Below the pieces are notes generated by a model. The model saw only the letters and a program-made list of their open reading frames with translations. It did not search any database and was not told where the DNA came from. The position numbers were made by a program, and so were the translations under genes. DNA of 64,000 bases from JBJHDF01 sp050486405 (GTDB lineage Bacteria > Pseudomonadota > Gammaproteobacteria > Pseudomonadales > Cellvibrionaceae), in NCBI GenBank assembly GCA_050486405.1, contig JBJHDF010000016.1, positions 1-64,000 of the forward strand, written 5' to 3'. The number at the start of each line of letters is the position of its first letter. Position 1 is the stretch's first letter. Shown here one piece after another: positions 41,199-50,822 of the stretch.

Positions 41199-43183
41199 CC
41201 GATACGACACTGAACAACACACTGCTGGGTGTGGACACCGGCGGCACCTTCACCGACTTTGTGCTCTGCCGGCAGAGCGAGTTGCGTGTGCACAAGGTGT
41301 TGTCCACGCCTCATGCGCCGGAGCAGGCGATTCTGCAGGGTATCGCCGAACTGGGTCTGAAAGAGGCGCTGGCGGCCGGCCAGGTGACCGTGATTCACGG
41401 CAGCACTGTGGCTACCAACGCCGCCCTGGAGGGCAGGGGCGCGCGCACGGTGTTTGTCACCAACAAGGGGCTGGGCGATATGCTCAGCATCGGCCGGCAG
41501 ACCCGCGACGAGTTGTACAACCTGCTGCCGGCTGAGCGGCGGCCACCGGTGCCGCCGGAACTGTGCCTTGAAGTGGACTGCCGGCTCGACGCCCGGGGCG
41601 AGACCCTCACACCACTCACCACAGAAGAGCTGGACCGCCTGCGGAAAAAGTTGCAGCAACTGCAACCGCAAGCGGTGGCCATCAACCTGCTGTTTTCCTA
41701 CCTGAACGACGCCGACGAGCGCGCCCTGGAGCAGGCCGTGCCGGAGGGTGTCTTCGCCACCCGCTCATCCTTTGTGCTGCCGGAGTACCGGGAGTATGAG
41801 CGGGGCATGGCCACTTGGCTCAACGCCTGGTTGGGGCCGGTGGTGCAGGGCTATCTGCGCCGCCTGCAGGCCGGGGTGGCGCCGGCGCCGCTGGGCGTGA
41901 TGCAATCGTCCGGCGGCACCATCGACGCCGACCAGGCGGGGCAGCGGGCGGTCAACCTGCTGCTGTCCGGCCCGGCGGGCGGACTGGCGGCGGCGCGGTT
42001 TATCGGGCAATCCCTGGAGGATGGGGAAAAGCTGCTCACTTTCGATATGGGCGGCACTTCCACCGACGTAGCCCTGATCGACGGCGACCTGAAGCTTACC
42101 ACCGAGGGCCGCCTCGGGCCCTGGCCGGTGGCGGTGCCCATGGTGGACATGCACACTATCGGCGCCGGCGGCGGTTCCCTGGCCCGGGTGGACGACGGCG
42201 GTTTGCTGCAGGTGGGCCCGCAATCGGCTGGCGCCGACCCGGGGCCGGCCTGCTACGGCAAGGGCGGCCGCCAGGCGACGGTCACCGACGCCAACGCGGT
42301 GCTGGGACGCCTGCGCCCGGAGTTTTTTCTCGGCGGCGCCATGCCGTTGGATCTTGCCGCCGCCGAGGACGCCGTGGACCGGCTGGCCGCCGCGCTGGCA
42401 TTGAACCGGCAACAGACGGCCCAGGGCATCATCGACGTCGCCAACGAACACATGGTGCGTGCCCTGCGGGTGATTTCAGTACAGCGGGGCCATGACCCGG
42501 CGGATTTTCGTCTGTGCTGTTTTGGCGGCGCCGGCGGCTTGCACGTCTGCGCCCTGGCCGAAGCGCTGGGCGTCAACCGGGCGCTGGTGCCGATGCACGG
42601 CGGCGTGCTCTCCGCCCTCGGCATGCTGGTGGCACCCCGGGAGCGGCAGTTATCGCGCAGCCTCCAGCAACCACTGGATGCGGTGGACGACAAGATCCTG
42701 AACGAGTTACTCCAGGAACTGGCGGCGCGCGGTCGCGCGCAACTGGAAGCCGAGGGGGTTGCCCCCGGGGATATCCGGGAAAAACCCAGCCTGGATCTGC
42801 GCTATCAGGGCCAGTCCTACAGCCTGACCCTGCCCGGCGGGGATCGGGCAGCGGCGACTGAAGCCTTTCACCGCACCCACGAGCAACGCTACGGCCACCG
42901 ACTGGATATACCCGTGGAACTGGTCAATGTGCGCCAGCAGGTAACCGCACCGGCACAGTCGCTGAGGCTCAGCCCCTGGCCTGCTCTGGCACCGGCGTTG
43001 CCGGTACGGGAGGCGACCTTGCCGGACCTGGGCACCTGCACCATCTACCGCCGGGAACAACTGGCGGCCGGCCAGGTACTGCGCGGAGCCGCTCTTGTAT
43101 GCGAGCAGGTTTCCACTACGCTGATCGCTCCGGGCTGGACAGGCACTTTGGACCGCTGGGGCAATCTGCTATTGGAACAATAA
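41195..43183 (+). CDS. Hydantoinase A/oxoprolinase-family ATPase
   Basis: 662 residues. ASKHA-type phosphate loops: LGVDTGGTFTDFVL near the N-terminus and TFDMGGTSTDVALIDG near residue 285; also IHGSTVATNAALEGRGARTVFVTNKG and GPACYGKGGRQATVTDANAVLGRL. Family members hydrolyse cyclic amides (hydantoins, 5-oxoproline, acetone carboxylation) using ATP and usually pair with a B subunit, which is absent here. Coupled to the PaiB-like gene by a four-base overlap. Confidence 0.9.
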   Translation: MTDTTLNNTLLGVDTGGTFTDFVLCRQSELRVHKVLSTPHAPEQAILQGIAELGLKEALAAGQVTVIHGSTVATNAALEGRGARTVFVTNKGLGDMLSIGRQTRDELYNLLPAERRPPVPPELCLEVDCRLDARGETLTPLTTEELDRLRKKLQQLQPQAVAINLLFSYLNDADERALEQAVPEGVFATRSSFVLPEYREYERGMATWLNAWLGPVVQGYLRRLQAGVAPAPLGVMQSSGGTIDADQAGQRAVNLLLSGPAGGLAAARFIGQSLEDGEKLLTFDMGGTSTDVALIDGDLKLTTEGRLGPWPVAVPMVDMHTIGAGGGSLARVDDGGLLQVGPQSAGADPGPACYGKGGRQATVTDANAVLGRLRPEFFLGGAMPLDLAAAEDAVDRLAAALALNRQQTAQGIIDVANEHMVRALRVISVQRGHDPADFRLCCFGGAGGLHVCALAEALGVNRALVPMHGGVLSALGMLVAPRERQLSRSLQQPLDAVDDKILNELLQELAARGRAQLEAEGVAPGDIREKPSLDLRYQGQSYSLTLPGGDRAAATEAFHRTHEQRYGHRLDIPVELVNVRQQVTAPAQSLRLSPWPALAPALPVREATLPDLGTCTIYRREQLAAGQVLRGAALVCEQVSTTLIAPGWTGTLDRWGNLLLEQ

Positions 43184-43326
43184 CCTCCGGAATATCAGCC
43201 GTGCCAACGGCAGCCGCGGCGACCCGGCACCCACAGAGGGGGAACCGCCGCCGCCCCAGGTGGTCACTTGCTCTGCAACAGGTTAAACACGGGGGCTGGC
43301 CGGATTCGGATTTTCGCTTTTGGCCG

Positions 43327-43356
43327 TTGAATACAGTACAATCCCAGGGTTAATAA
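43327..43356 (+). promoter_or_regulatory. Candidate promoter for the gsp operon
   Basis: TTGAAT (43327-43332) followed after 17-18 bases by TTAATAA (from 43350), about 90 bases before gspC. The 263-base gap before gspC also has small GC hairpins near 43398-43420; otherwise it shows no gene. Confidence 0.35.
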
Positions 43357-43446
43357 TAGCCAAGAGACGAAACTGTACCCTCCTCTAGTCCCAGGAGCCC
43401 CGTTCCGGGGACTCCGGTTCCCTGTGGAGTTTGTCGAAACCAGACC

Positions 43447-44511
43447 ATGCAATACCAGCAGATATCATCCAGCCAGGCACTGGCCCAGCGGTCGGCCAGA
43501 GCGCAGCAATGGCTGCGCCGCATGGGCGCGGCCATCGGTCATGTGCCCACTCACGTCTGGCGCTCTCTGGTCATGCTATTGCTGGTGCTCTGGTTGGCGC
43601 ACACTCTGGCCCGGCTTTTCTGGCTGGCGGTGCCCCCGCCGCGCATTCCGGCGGCGGACATTTCCCCCAACGTGGTCGCCTCCGCTTCGGCGCCCACCGG
43701 CGGCCGCACAGTGGATATCGCCGCGCTGCGGGAACTGGAGGTATTCGGCCGCAGCAGTGGCAGCGCTGCGGACACGGTGGTGCTGGAGGAGCCGGAAGTT
43801 CAAACCGGCCCCCTGATTGAGGAGCAGGCGGTGGACACCCAACTGCGACTGGTACTGCGCGGCGTGATCGGCAGTAGTGAGGAGGAGGAAGCCCGGGCCA
43901 TTATCGCCGACAGCAACCGGCAGAAAATCTACCTGGTGGGCGACGAACTTCCTGCGGGCCGGCGGGTCACGCTGGCCAAGGTGCTGGACACTCGGGTAAT
44001 ACTGAACAACGACGGCCGCTACGAGTCACTGTGGCTGTACCAGGAAAACCCCAACCTGCCCACTCCCAGGCAGACGCAGGTTCCGGTGGACACCGCCCGC
44101 AGCCGCTCCTGGAGCGGCGAAGAGGACACGGGGATGGAAGACATTTCCTACGCACCGGCCACCCCCAGCGAGCAACCCACCCGCGGGGCTGTCCAACGGC
44201 GCCAGGCGCCCGTCTCGGAAGAAGAGATCATCGCCGAAGCGAGTCGGACCTTGTCCGACGTGGTGAGAATGAATATCCACCGGGAAGGTGGCCAGGTAAT
44301 GGGATACCAAATAAGCCCCGGGCGGGACGCGCAACGCTTTCAGGCACTGGGCCTGCAAAGTGGCGATATAGTGACATCAGTCAATGGCATGCCCCTGAAC
44401 AACCCCGGCAACATTATGGAAATTTATCGCAACATGAGCGACGCGACCTCCGCCACCCTGGAAATCAGAAGGGGCGGGCAAACTGTTACGGTCGACGTTT
44501 CTCTGGACTAG
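43447..44511 (+). CDS. gspC: Type II secretion protein GspC
   Basis: 354 residues. Single N-terminal membrane segment (VWRSLVMLLLVLWLAHTLARLFWLAV), periplasmic HR domain (LVLRGVIGSSEEEEARAIIADSNRQKIYLVGDEL, in parts) that binds GspD, a Pro/Ser-rich linker, and a C-terminal PDZ domain (GYQISPGRDAQRFQALGLQSGDIVTSVNGM, in parts). First gene of the operon. Confidence 0.95.
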   Translation: MQYQQISSSQALAQRSARAQQWLRRMGAAIGHVPTHVWRSLVMLLLVLWLAHTLARLFWLAVPPPRIPAADISPNVVASASAPTGGRTVDIAALRELEVFGRSSGSAADTVVLEEPEVQTGPLIEEQAVDTQLRLVLRGVIGSSEEEEARAIIADSNRQKIYLVGDELPAGRRVTLAKVLDTRVILNNDGRYESLWLYQENPNLPTPRQTQVPVDTARSRSWSGEEDTGMEDISYAPATPSEQPTRGAVQRRQAPVSEEEIIAEASRTLSDVVRMNIHREGGQVMGYQISPGRDAQRFQALGLQSGDIVTSVNGMPLNNPGNIMEIYRNMSDATSATLEIRRGGQTVTVDVSLD

Positions 44512-44530
44512 ACCCTCAAGAGGCTGTTGA

Positions 44531-46606
44531 GTGAATACCAGTATTGACACCACCAGGGAACCACTGAAAAACCCCGACAAGGCAACCGGATCCAAACCGG
44601 CGCTGGCGGCAAGACGGGACTCAAGTGTGAGCAACAAGCACGGGGCAGCTTTGCGGCAGTTCCTGAGCGGCGCCCTGCTGCTGGTTGCGTTCGCACTGGG
44701 CAGCACCGCCTGGGCCAACGACCAGAAAACCTGGACGGTCAACTTCAATGACACCGACATTCAGGAGGTCATACGGTTCGTGGCGGACGCCACCGGCCGC
44801 ACCATCATTATCGACCCCAAGGTGCGCGGCCAGATCAAGGTCATTTCCCGCGATCCAGTCAACAGCACCGAGCTCTACGAGTTGTTTCTGTCGATACTCG
44901 ATATCCATGGCTACACCGCCATCGAAAGCGGCCGGGTGACGCGTATCGTACCCAACCGGGACGCCCGTTCCCTGTCCATCCCCACCAGCGGCTTAGAAGC
45001 CACACCCCCGCCGATAGACGACACCTATGTCACCCAGGTAATCCGTCTGGAGAACATCAGCGCCGCCAAGGTGCTGCCGACACTGCGCCCGCTGGTTCCC
45101 CAGCACGGCCACCTGGCCGCCTACGATCCGGCCAATGCGCTGATCATCACCGACACCCGGGCCAACATAGTGCGCATCGTCGAACTGGCCAAGCAACTGG
45201 ACCGTACCACCCAGGCGGAAACCGAATTGGTGCAGTTGCGCTACGCCCGGGCCGGCGACGTGGTCAACCTGATGAACCAACTTGAGCGCAGCGAAGCCCG
45301 CGACGCCGGCCAGAAAGTCGTGCTGGTGGCGGACGAGCGGATCAACGGCATACTGATCCACGGCGAGGAGATGCAGCGGCGCCGGGTCAAAGCACTGATC
45401 GACCGCATCGACCTGCCCCAGGCGTCCGACAGCAACGTGCGGGTGGTCTACCTCAAGTACGCCAAGGCCGAATCCGTGGCGCAGATTCTCAGCGGCGTAA
45501 TTCAAAACCTGGCGCGCATGATGCCCCGCGAAGGCGCCGCCGCCAACGGCGAACCCAGCGTACAGGCGGACCCGGACACCAACGCCCTACTGATCACCGC
45601 CGACAGCGATACCATGCAGTCACTTTTGTCGGTGATCGACAGCCTGGACATCCGCCGCGCCCAGGTGCTGGTGGAAGCGATCATTGTGGAAATCAGCGAC
45701 CGGGACGCGCGGGAGCTGGGCATTAACTGGATGTACAGAGATGCCGATTACGGCTTTGGCAGTTCTAATGCCGGCAATGCCAACCTTGGCGCTCTGGCGT
45801 TACACGCATCACGCGGGACAGATGGTTTGCGCGACTTGGTGGGGGGACTGGCACAAACCTCCGGGCAGGTCTTCGGTTTTGGTGGTCGACTGAACGACCG
45901 CACTGATCTGTTCGGCATACTGCGCCTGTTGCAACAAAGCTCGGCCACCAATATTCTCTCCACCCCCACGCTGCTGACCACCGACAACCATACGGCATCC
46001 ATCTCCGTAGGCCAGAACGTACCCTTTCAAACAGGTTCATTCCCCACGCCGGGCAGCACCGCCCAACCGTCAAACATTTTTCGCACGGTTGAACGCCGGG
46101 ATGTAGGTATTCTTCTTGAGGTTACCCCGCACGTCAACGAAGGCAACAGCGTAATACTGGATATCAGCCAGGAAGTGTCCAGTGTGGACGCATCGACCCC
46201 GGACGGCATCACCACCAACCAGCGGCGCATCGAAACCCAGGTACTGGCCGCCGACGGCGAAGTGGTGGTGCTCGGCGGTCTGATTCAGGATGACGTGCAA
46301 ACCAGTGACACCCAGGTACCCCTGCTGGGCAATCTGCCCGTGCTCGGGCACCTGTTTCGCAGCCAGACATCAACCACCGTCAAAACCAACCTGATGGTGT
46401 TTATCCGCGCCTCGGTGATCCGCGACGACCAGATGCTCACCGGTGCCACCGCCGAGAAGTACAGCGCCATACGCGACGACCAACTGGAGCGCCAGCGCCA
46501 CGCCGGCATCCTGGTCAACAGCCGCAACCTGCCCGTTATTCCAGAATGGAACTATCAGCCCTTGCCAGAAGACCCACAGGATGACGGTGATGCACAGTCA
46601 GACTGA
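44531..46606 (+). CDS. gspD: Type II secretion secretin GspD
   Basis: 691 residues, GTG start with AGAGG upstream. A ~65-residue N-terminal extension precedes a signal-like hydrophobic segment ending ALGSTAWA. Then N0 (KTWTVNFNDTDIQEVIRFVAD), N1-N3 domains, and the secretin barrel with VPFQTGSF, RRDVGILLEVTPHVNEGN and VVVLGGLIQDD. The unusually long stretch before the signal peptide could mean a later start near 44627. Outer-membrane pore of the system. Confidence 0.96.
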   Translation: MNTSIDTTREPLKNPDKATGSKPALAARRDSSVSNKHGAALRQFLSGALLLVAFALGSTAWANDQKTWTVNFNDTDIQEVIRFVADATGRTIIIDPKVRGQIKVISRDPVNSTELYELFLSILDIHGYTAIESGRVTRIVPNRDARSLSIPTSGLEATPPPIDDTYVTQVIRLENISAAKVLPTLRPLVPQHGHLAAYDPANALIITDTRANIVRIVELAKQLDRTTQAETELVQLRYARAGDVVNLMNQLERSEARDAGQKVVLVADERINGILIHGEEMQRRRVKALIDRIDLPQASDSNVRVVYLKYAKAESVAQILSGVIQNLARMMPREGAAANGEPSVQADPDTNALLITADSDTMQSLLSVIDSLDIRRAQVLVEAIIVEISDRDARELGINWMYRDADYGFGSSNAGNANLGALALHASRGTDGLRDLVGGLAQTSGQVFGFGGRLNDRTDLFGILRLLQQSSATNILSTPTLLTTDNHTASISVGQNVPFQTGSFPTPGSTAQPSNIFRTVERRDVGILLEVTPHVNEGNSVILDISQEVSSVDASTPDGITTNQRRIETQVLAADGEVVVLGGLIQDDVQTSDTQVPLLGNLPVLGHLFRSQTSTTVKTNLMVFIRASVIRDDQMLTGATAEKYSAIRDDQLERQRHAGILVNSRNLPVIPEWNYQPLPEDPQDDGDAQSD

Positions 46607-48164
46607 GGCCACCGTCGAAACCCTGCTGGATCAGCCCCTGGAGGAGACGCCCTTCGCCGATCTGGACGATGGCGGCTTGGCCGCCAGCGCCGAAGAAGAA
46701 GAACTGGTCCGCCTGCCCTTCAGCTTCGCCTCGGATCACGGCGTGATGCTGATCCGGGAGGAGGACGGCAGCCCCCTGTTGCTGCACAGCCCCGGACTGG
46801 CACTGAATGTGCTGCTGGAGTTGCAGCGTTACTTCGGCCGGGAACTGCGCCTGCAGGAGATTGCCACCGAAGAATTCCAGCGCCGCCTCACCAAGGAATA
46901 CCAAAGCAGTGACGGCGCCGCCCAACGCGCGGTGGAAGATCTGGGTGCCGAATTCGACCTGTCCTCCATGGCCGAAGACCTGGCCGATCGCACCGATCTG
47001 CTGGCCGGCGACGACGACGCACCGGTCATTCGGCTGATCAATGCCATTCTCTCCCAGGCCGTGCGCGAGCAGGTGTCGGATATTCACCTGGAGCCGTTCG
47101 AGGACCGGGTGAGTGTGCGTTTTCGCATCGACGGCGTACTCAGTGAAGTACTGTCACCCAAACCGCAACTGGCGCCGGTGCTGGTCTCGCGCCTCAAGGT
47201 GATGGCCCGACTGGACATTGCCGAGAAGCGTCTGCCCCAGGACGGGCGCATCACCGTCCGTTTGGCCGGCCACGCCGTGGATATCCGGGTGTCCACCATC
47301 CCCTCGGCCCACGGCGAGCGCATAGTGCTGCGCTTGCTGGACCAGGCCGCCGGTCAATTGAAACTGGAACAATTGTCGATGCCCTCGCAGGTGTTCGACG
47401 GCTTCCGCCGCGCCCTGGCGCGGCCCCACGGCATCATTCTGGTCACCGGCCCCACCGGCTCGGGCAAGACCACCACGCTCTACGCCGGCCTCAGCCATAT
47501 CAACACCCGCAGCCGCAACATTCTCACCATTGAGGACCCGGTGGAGTACCTGCTGCCGGGTATCGGCCAGACCCAGGTGAACGCCAAGGTGGACATGACC
47601 TTTGCCCGCGGTCTGCGCGCCATACTGCGGCAGGACCCGGACGTGGTAATGATCGGTGAGATCCGCGACGGCGAAACCGCGCAGATCGCCATTCAGGCGA
47701 GTCTCACCGGACACCTGGTGCTCTCCACCCTGCACACCAACACTGCCATTGGCGCCATACTGCGCCTCAAGGACATGGGCGTGGAACCCTTTCTGCTGGC
47801 CTCCAGTGTCGAAGTGGTCATGGCGCAGCGGCTGGTGCGAATGCTCTGCCAGTCCTGCCGCGAGCCCTATCAGCCCAACGAAGCGGAGCGGGCGCTGTTA
47901 AAACTTCCCGAGGACTCCACCATTTACCGGCCCGTGGGCTGCAAACAGTGCAACCAGATGGGCTACCGGGGCCGAAAGGCCATCTACGAGTTGGTGGAAA
48001 TCAACGAGCGCATGCGCCACCTGATCCACGAAGAGGCCGCCGAACAGGAACTGGTCGAGGAAGCGAGAAAGCACAGCGACTCCATCAGTGACCACGGCCG
48101 CCAGGCCGTGTTGGACGGCAGCACCAGTCTGGAAGAAGTGCTGCGCGTTACCACGGCGAGCTGA
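46581..48164 (+). CDS. gspE: Type II secretion ATPase GspE
   Basis: About 527 residues. N1E domain, then Walker A GPTGSGKTTTLYAGL, Asp box NILTIEDPVEY, Walker B RQDPDVVMIGEIRDGETA, His box TGHLVLSTLHTN, and the tetracysteine zinc site (CQSC...CKQC). Drives pseudopilus assembly. The start overlaps the end of gspD; ATG 46581 or 46590 both fit. Confidence 0.96.
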   Translation: MTVMHSQTEATVETLLDQPLEETPFADLDDGGLAASAEEEELVRLPFSFASDHGVMLIREEDGSPLLLHSPGLALNVLLELQRYFGRELRLQEIATEEFQRRLTKEYQSSDGAAQRAVEDLGAEFDLSSMAEDLADRTDLLAGDDDAPVIRLINAILSQAVREQVSDIHLEPFEDRVSVRFRIDGVLSEVLSPKPQLAPVLVSRLKVMARLDIAEKRLPQDGRITVRLAGHAVDIRVSTIPSAHGERIVLRLLDQAAGQLKLEQLSMPSQVFDGFRRALARPHGIILVTGPTGSGKTTTLYAGLSHINTRSRNILTIEDPVEYLLPGIGQTQVNAKVDMTFARGLRAILRQDPDVVMIGEIRDGETAQIAIQASLTGHLVLSTLHTNTAIGAILRLKDMGVEPFLLASSVEVVMAQRLVRMLCQSCREPYQPNEAERALLKLPEDSTIYRPVGCKQCNQMGYRGRKAIYELVEINERMRHLIHEEAAEQELVEEARKHSDSISDHGRQAVLDGSTSLEEVLRVTTAS

Positions 48165-48178
48165 CGGAGCTTTTCACC

Positions 48179-49423
48179 ATGGGCGCCTACAGCTACCGCG
48201 CACTCGACCCCGCCGGCAAGACCATCAAGGGCATACTTGAAGGGGACTCCGAGCGCCAGGTGCGCAGCCAACTGCGGGCGAAAAACCTCAAGCCGCTGGA
48301 GGTGGGCACCGCCGACGGCCGGGGTAGCAAAGCAGCGCCAGCGGGCACCACCAGCGGCCTGCTGACAGCCTGGTTACCGCAGCGCCAGGCAAAACTCAAC
48401 GCCAAGGATCTAAGTGTCATCACCCGGCAACTGGCGTCGCTGATCAAATCCGGTCTGCCCCTGGACGAAGCACTCCAGGCCACCGCCCGGCAACACCACA
48501 GACCCAACATCAAACGCATACTGCTGCATGTGCGCACTAAGGTGCTGGAAGGTTTCAGCCTGGCCCAGGCCATGGGCGAACTGCCCTCCGCCTTCGACGA
48601 CATGTACCGCGCCATGGTTCGCGCCGGGGAAAGTTCCGGCTACCTGGGTCCGGTGCTGGAAAAGCTGGCGGACTATACCCGCAGCAGCCAGCAGGTAAAG
48701 CAGCAGATGCGCAGCGCCACCATCTATCCCAGTTTCATGATGGTGTTCAGTCTGGTGGTCATCACCGTACTGATGGCGTTCGTGGTGCCGGATATGGTCA
48801 GCATCTTTCAGCAGAGCAATCAGGAACTGCCGGGGCTGACCACCGGACTGATCGCCATCAGCGATTTTGTGGTGAACTATGGCGACATTGCCCTGCTGGC
48901 GCTGTGCCTGGGAATCGTCGGCCTGCGCCGGCTGTTGCGATCACCGGCGCGGCTGCGCCGCTGGCACCAGATCAAACTGAAAATGCCGCTGTTCGGCGCA
49001 CTCATTGTGCAGTACAACAGCGCCCGTTTCGCCTCCACCCTGAGCATGCTCACCTCCAGCGGTGTGCCGCTGCTGCAGGCGCTGAACATTGCTGGCCAAG
49101 TGATGAGCAATAAGATACTGCAGGAAGCCTGCGATGAAGTGGCCGCCGCCGTGCGCGAGGGCAGCAGCCTGCACCGAGCCATGGAGGCGGCGGGCTGCTT
49201 TCCGCCACTGCTGGTGCAACTGGTGGCCAGCGGTGAGGCCAATGGCACCCTGGCTCACCAACTGGAGCACGCCGCCGAGGACCAGGAGTGGGAGTTGAAA
49301 ATGATGGTGGACGCGGCCTTGGGACTTTTGCCGCCGGTAACTGTCGTATTTCTCGGGGGTGCAGTGGTTTTGATCGTGTTGGCCATACTGCTGCCCATAT
49401 TCCAAATGAATACCTTAATCTGA
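48179..49423 (+). CDS. gspF: Type II secretion inner-membrane platform protein GspF
   Basis: 414 residues. MGAYSYRALDPAGKTIKGILEGDSE start (in parts), two T2SF repeats (LIKSGLPLDEALQATARQ; LTSSGVPLLQALNIAGQV) and three membrane segments, including MMVFSLVVITVLMAFVVPDMV and the C-terminal VVFLGGAVVLIVLAILLPIF. Begins 14 bases after gspE. Confidence 0.96.
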   Translation: MGAYSYRALDPAGKTIKGILEGDSERQVRSQLRAKNLKPLEVGTADGRGSKAAPAGTTSGLLTAWLPQRQAKLNAKDLSVITRQLASLIKSGLPLDEALQATARQHHRPNIKRILLHVRTKVLEGFSLAQAMGELPSAFDDMYRAMVRAGESSGYLGPVLEKLADYTRSSQQVKQQMRSATIYPSFMMVFSLVVITVLMAFVVPDMVSIFQQSNQELPGLTTGLIAISDFVVNYGDIALLALCLGIVGLRRLLRSPARLRRWHQIKLKMPLFGALIVQYNSARFASTLSMLTSSGVPLLQALNIAGQVMSNKILQEACDEVAAAVREGSSLHRAMEAAGCFPPLLVQLVASGEANGTLAHQLEHAAEDQEWELKMMVDAALGLLPPVTVVFLGGAVVLIVLAILLPIFQMNTLI

Positions 49424-49448
49424 CTACCGGTAAACGGAGCAACACCCT

Positions 49449-49892
49449 ATGAACACACAATGCCTGTCACGTCGCCAGCGCGGTTTCAGCCTGATCGAAA
49501 TCATGGTGGTGGTGATCATCATCGGTCTGCTGGTAAGTATCGCCGCACCCATGGTGCTGGATCGCGCCGACGACGCCCGGATAAACAAGGCCCACGCCGA
49601 CCTGCAGGCTATCCAAACGGCACTGAACCTGTACCGGGTGGACAACTACCAGTACCCCACCAGCGAGCAGGGGCTGGAAGCGCTGGTGTCCGAACCTTCC
49701 ATACCGCCCCAGCCCCGCAACTGGCGCCGGGGCGGCTACCTGGACAACCTGCCCAGAGACCCCTGGGGCAACCCCTATATCTACATGAGCCCCGGCCAGA
49801 ACCGGGACTACGATATATACACTCTGGGTGCCGATGGCCAGAGCGGAGGCGAAGGCATCAATGCCGAGATCAGTGTCTGGGACATTAAGTAG
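49449..49892 (+). CDS. gspG: Major pseudopilin GspG
   Basis: 147 residues. Prepilin leader MNTQCLSRRQRG followed by FSLIEIMVVVIIIGLLVS with E5; the conserved DNYQYPTSEQGLEAL and GRYLDN-like GGYLDNLPRDPWGNPYIY, and LGADGQSGGEG near the end (calcium site region). Forms the body of the pseudopilus after cleavage by a prepilin peptidase not encoded here. Confidence 0.97.
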   Translation: MNTQCLSRRQRGFSLIEIMVVVIIIGLLVSIAAPMVLDRADDARINKAHADLQAIQTALNLYRVDNYQYPTSEQGLEALVSEPSIPPQPRNWRRGGYLDNLPRDPWGNPYIYMSPGQNRDYDIYTLGADGQSGGEGINAEISVWDIK

Positions 49893-50442
49893 TACGCCCG
49901 CACACCGCCGCCAGCAGGGCTTTACCTTGCTGGAGATCTTGGTGGTGATGTTTCTAATCGCCCTGTCCGTCAGCATGGCCCGGGTGGCGTTCTCCGGTGG
50001 CGATGACAAGCGTTTGACCGACGCGGCCGAGCGCTTTGCCGCAACCGCCCGCTTTATGTCCGAGCAGTCAGTACTGGGCGGTGAACGCGTCGCCCTGTTT
50101 GTCACCCGAGAGGCCAGCGGCCCGGACGAGCGCTGGTGCTACCGCTGGCAGCGCCACCGCGACAGCGCCTGGGAACCGGCCAGCGACTTTGTCGAGCCGC
50201 GCTGTTTCCCCCCTGGTGCGCAGCTGGACATGCTGGTGGAAGGCGAGCCCTACGAATACGATCCGCGCCAGACCGTGGAGCTGCCAGTGCTGATTTTTTT
50301 CCCCAGCGGTGAGGCCACGCCCTTCGAACTCGCGCTGTTCAAGGACGCCTTCAGTGACGATGTACAGCGGGTGGAGATCGATATCATGGCCGGCGTCCGC
50401 TGGCGCAACCAGGATAAAGAAACTGAGTACTACGAGCGATGA
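49861..50442 (+). CDS. gspH: Minor pseudopilin GspH
   Basis: 193 residues from ATG 49861, which follows AAGG at five bases and overlaps gspG by 32 bases; a GTG at 49873 is the alternative. Leader ends RRQQG, then FTLLEILVVMFLIALSVS. The rest (DERWCYRWQRHRDSAWEPASDF) is typical of the variable GspH core. Confidence 0.9.
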   Translation: MPRSVSGTLSSTPAHRRQQGFTLLEILVVMFLIALSVSMARVAFSGGDDKRLTDAAERFAATARFMSEQSVLGGERVALFVTREASGPDERWCYRWQRHRDSAWEPASDFVEPRCFPPGAQLDMLVEGEPYEYDPRQTVELPVLIFFPSGEATPFELALFKDAFSDDVQRVEIDIMAGVRWRNQDKETEYYER

Positions 50443-50822
50443 ACACCGCCAACCGACAACGCGGCTTCACCTTGATCGAGGTTATGGTGGCTCTGACCAT
50501 AGTGGCGATGGCCTTGCCCGCGCTGATGAATTTGATCTCGACCCAGGCCCAGGGCACCATCGCCATCCGCGAAAAAACGCTCGCCCACTGGATCGCCGAG
50601 GATCAGCTGACCCGCCAGCGCCTGATCCAGCGCATCAATCCCCAGGAGACCCTGTCGCAGCGGGATGAAGGTTCGCTGGATATGCTGGGGCTCAGTTGGT
50701 ACTGGCAGTTGGAAGTCGAAGCCACGGAGGTGGAGGGGTTCTACCGCCTGGATATCGAAGTCTCCCTGGATAATCAACGAGACTACACCCTGGCACTGAT
50801 GACGGGCTTTATCGATGACTGA
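50439..50822 (+). CDS. gspI: Minor pseudopilin GspI
   Basis: 127 residues. Leader MNTANRQRG, then FTLIEVMVALTIVAMALPALMN; EKTLAHWIAEDQLTRQRL is the conserved GspI part. Start overlaps the gspH stop by four bases. Part of the pseudopilus tip complex with GspJ and GspK. Confidence 0.94.
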   Translation: MNTANRQRGFTLIEVMVALTIVAMALPALMNLISTQAQGTIAIREKTLAHWIAEDQLTRQRLIQRINPQETLSQRDEGSLDMLGLSWYWQLEVEATEVEGFYRLDIEVSLDNQRDYTLALMTGFIDD

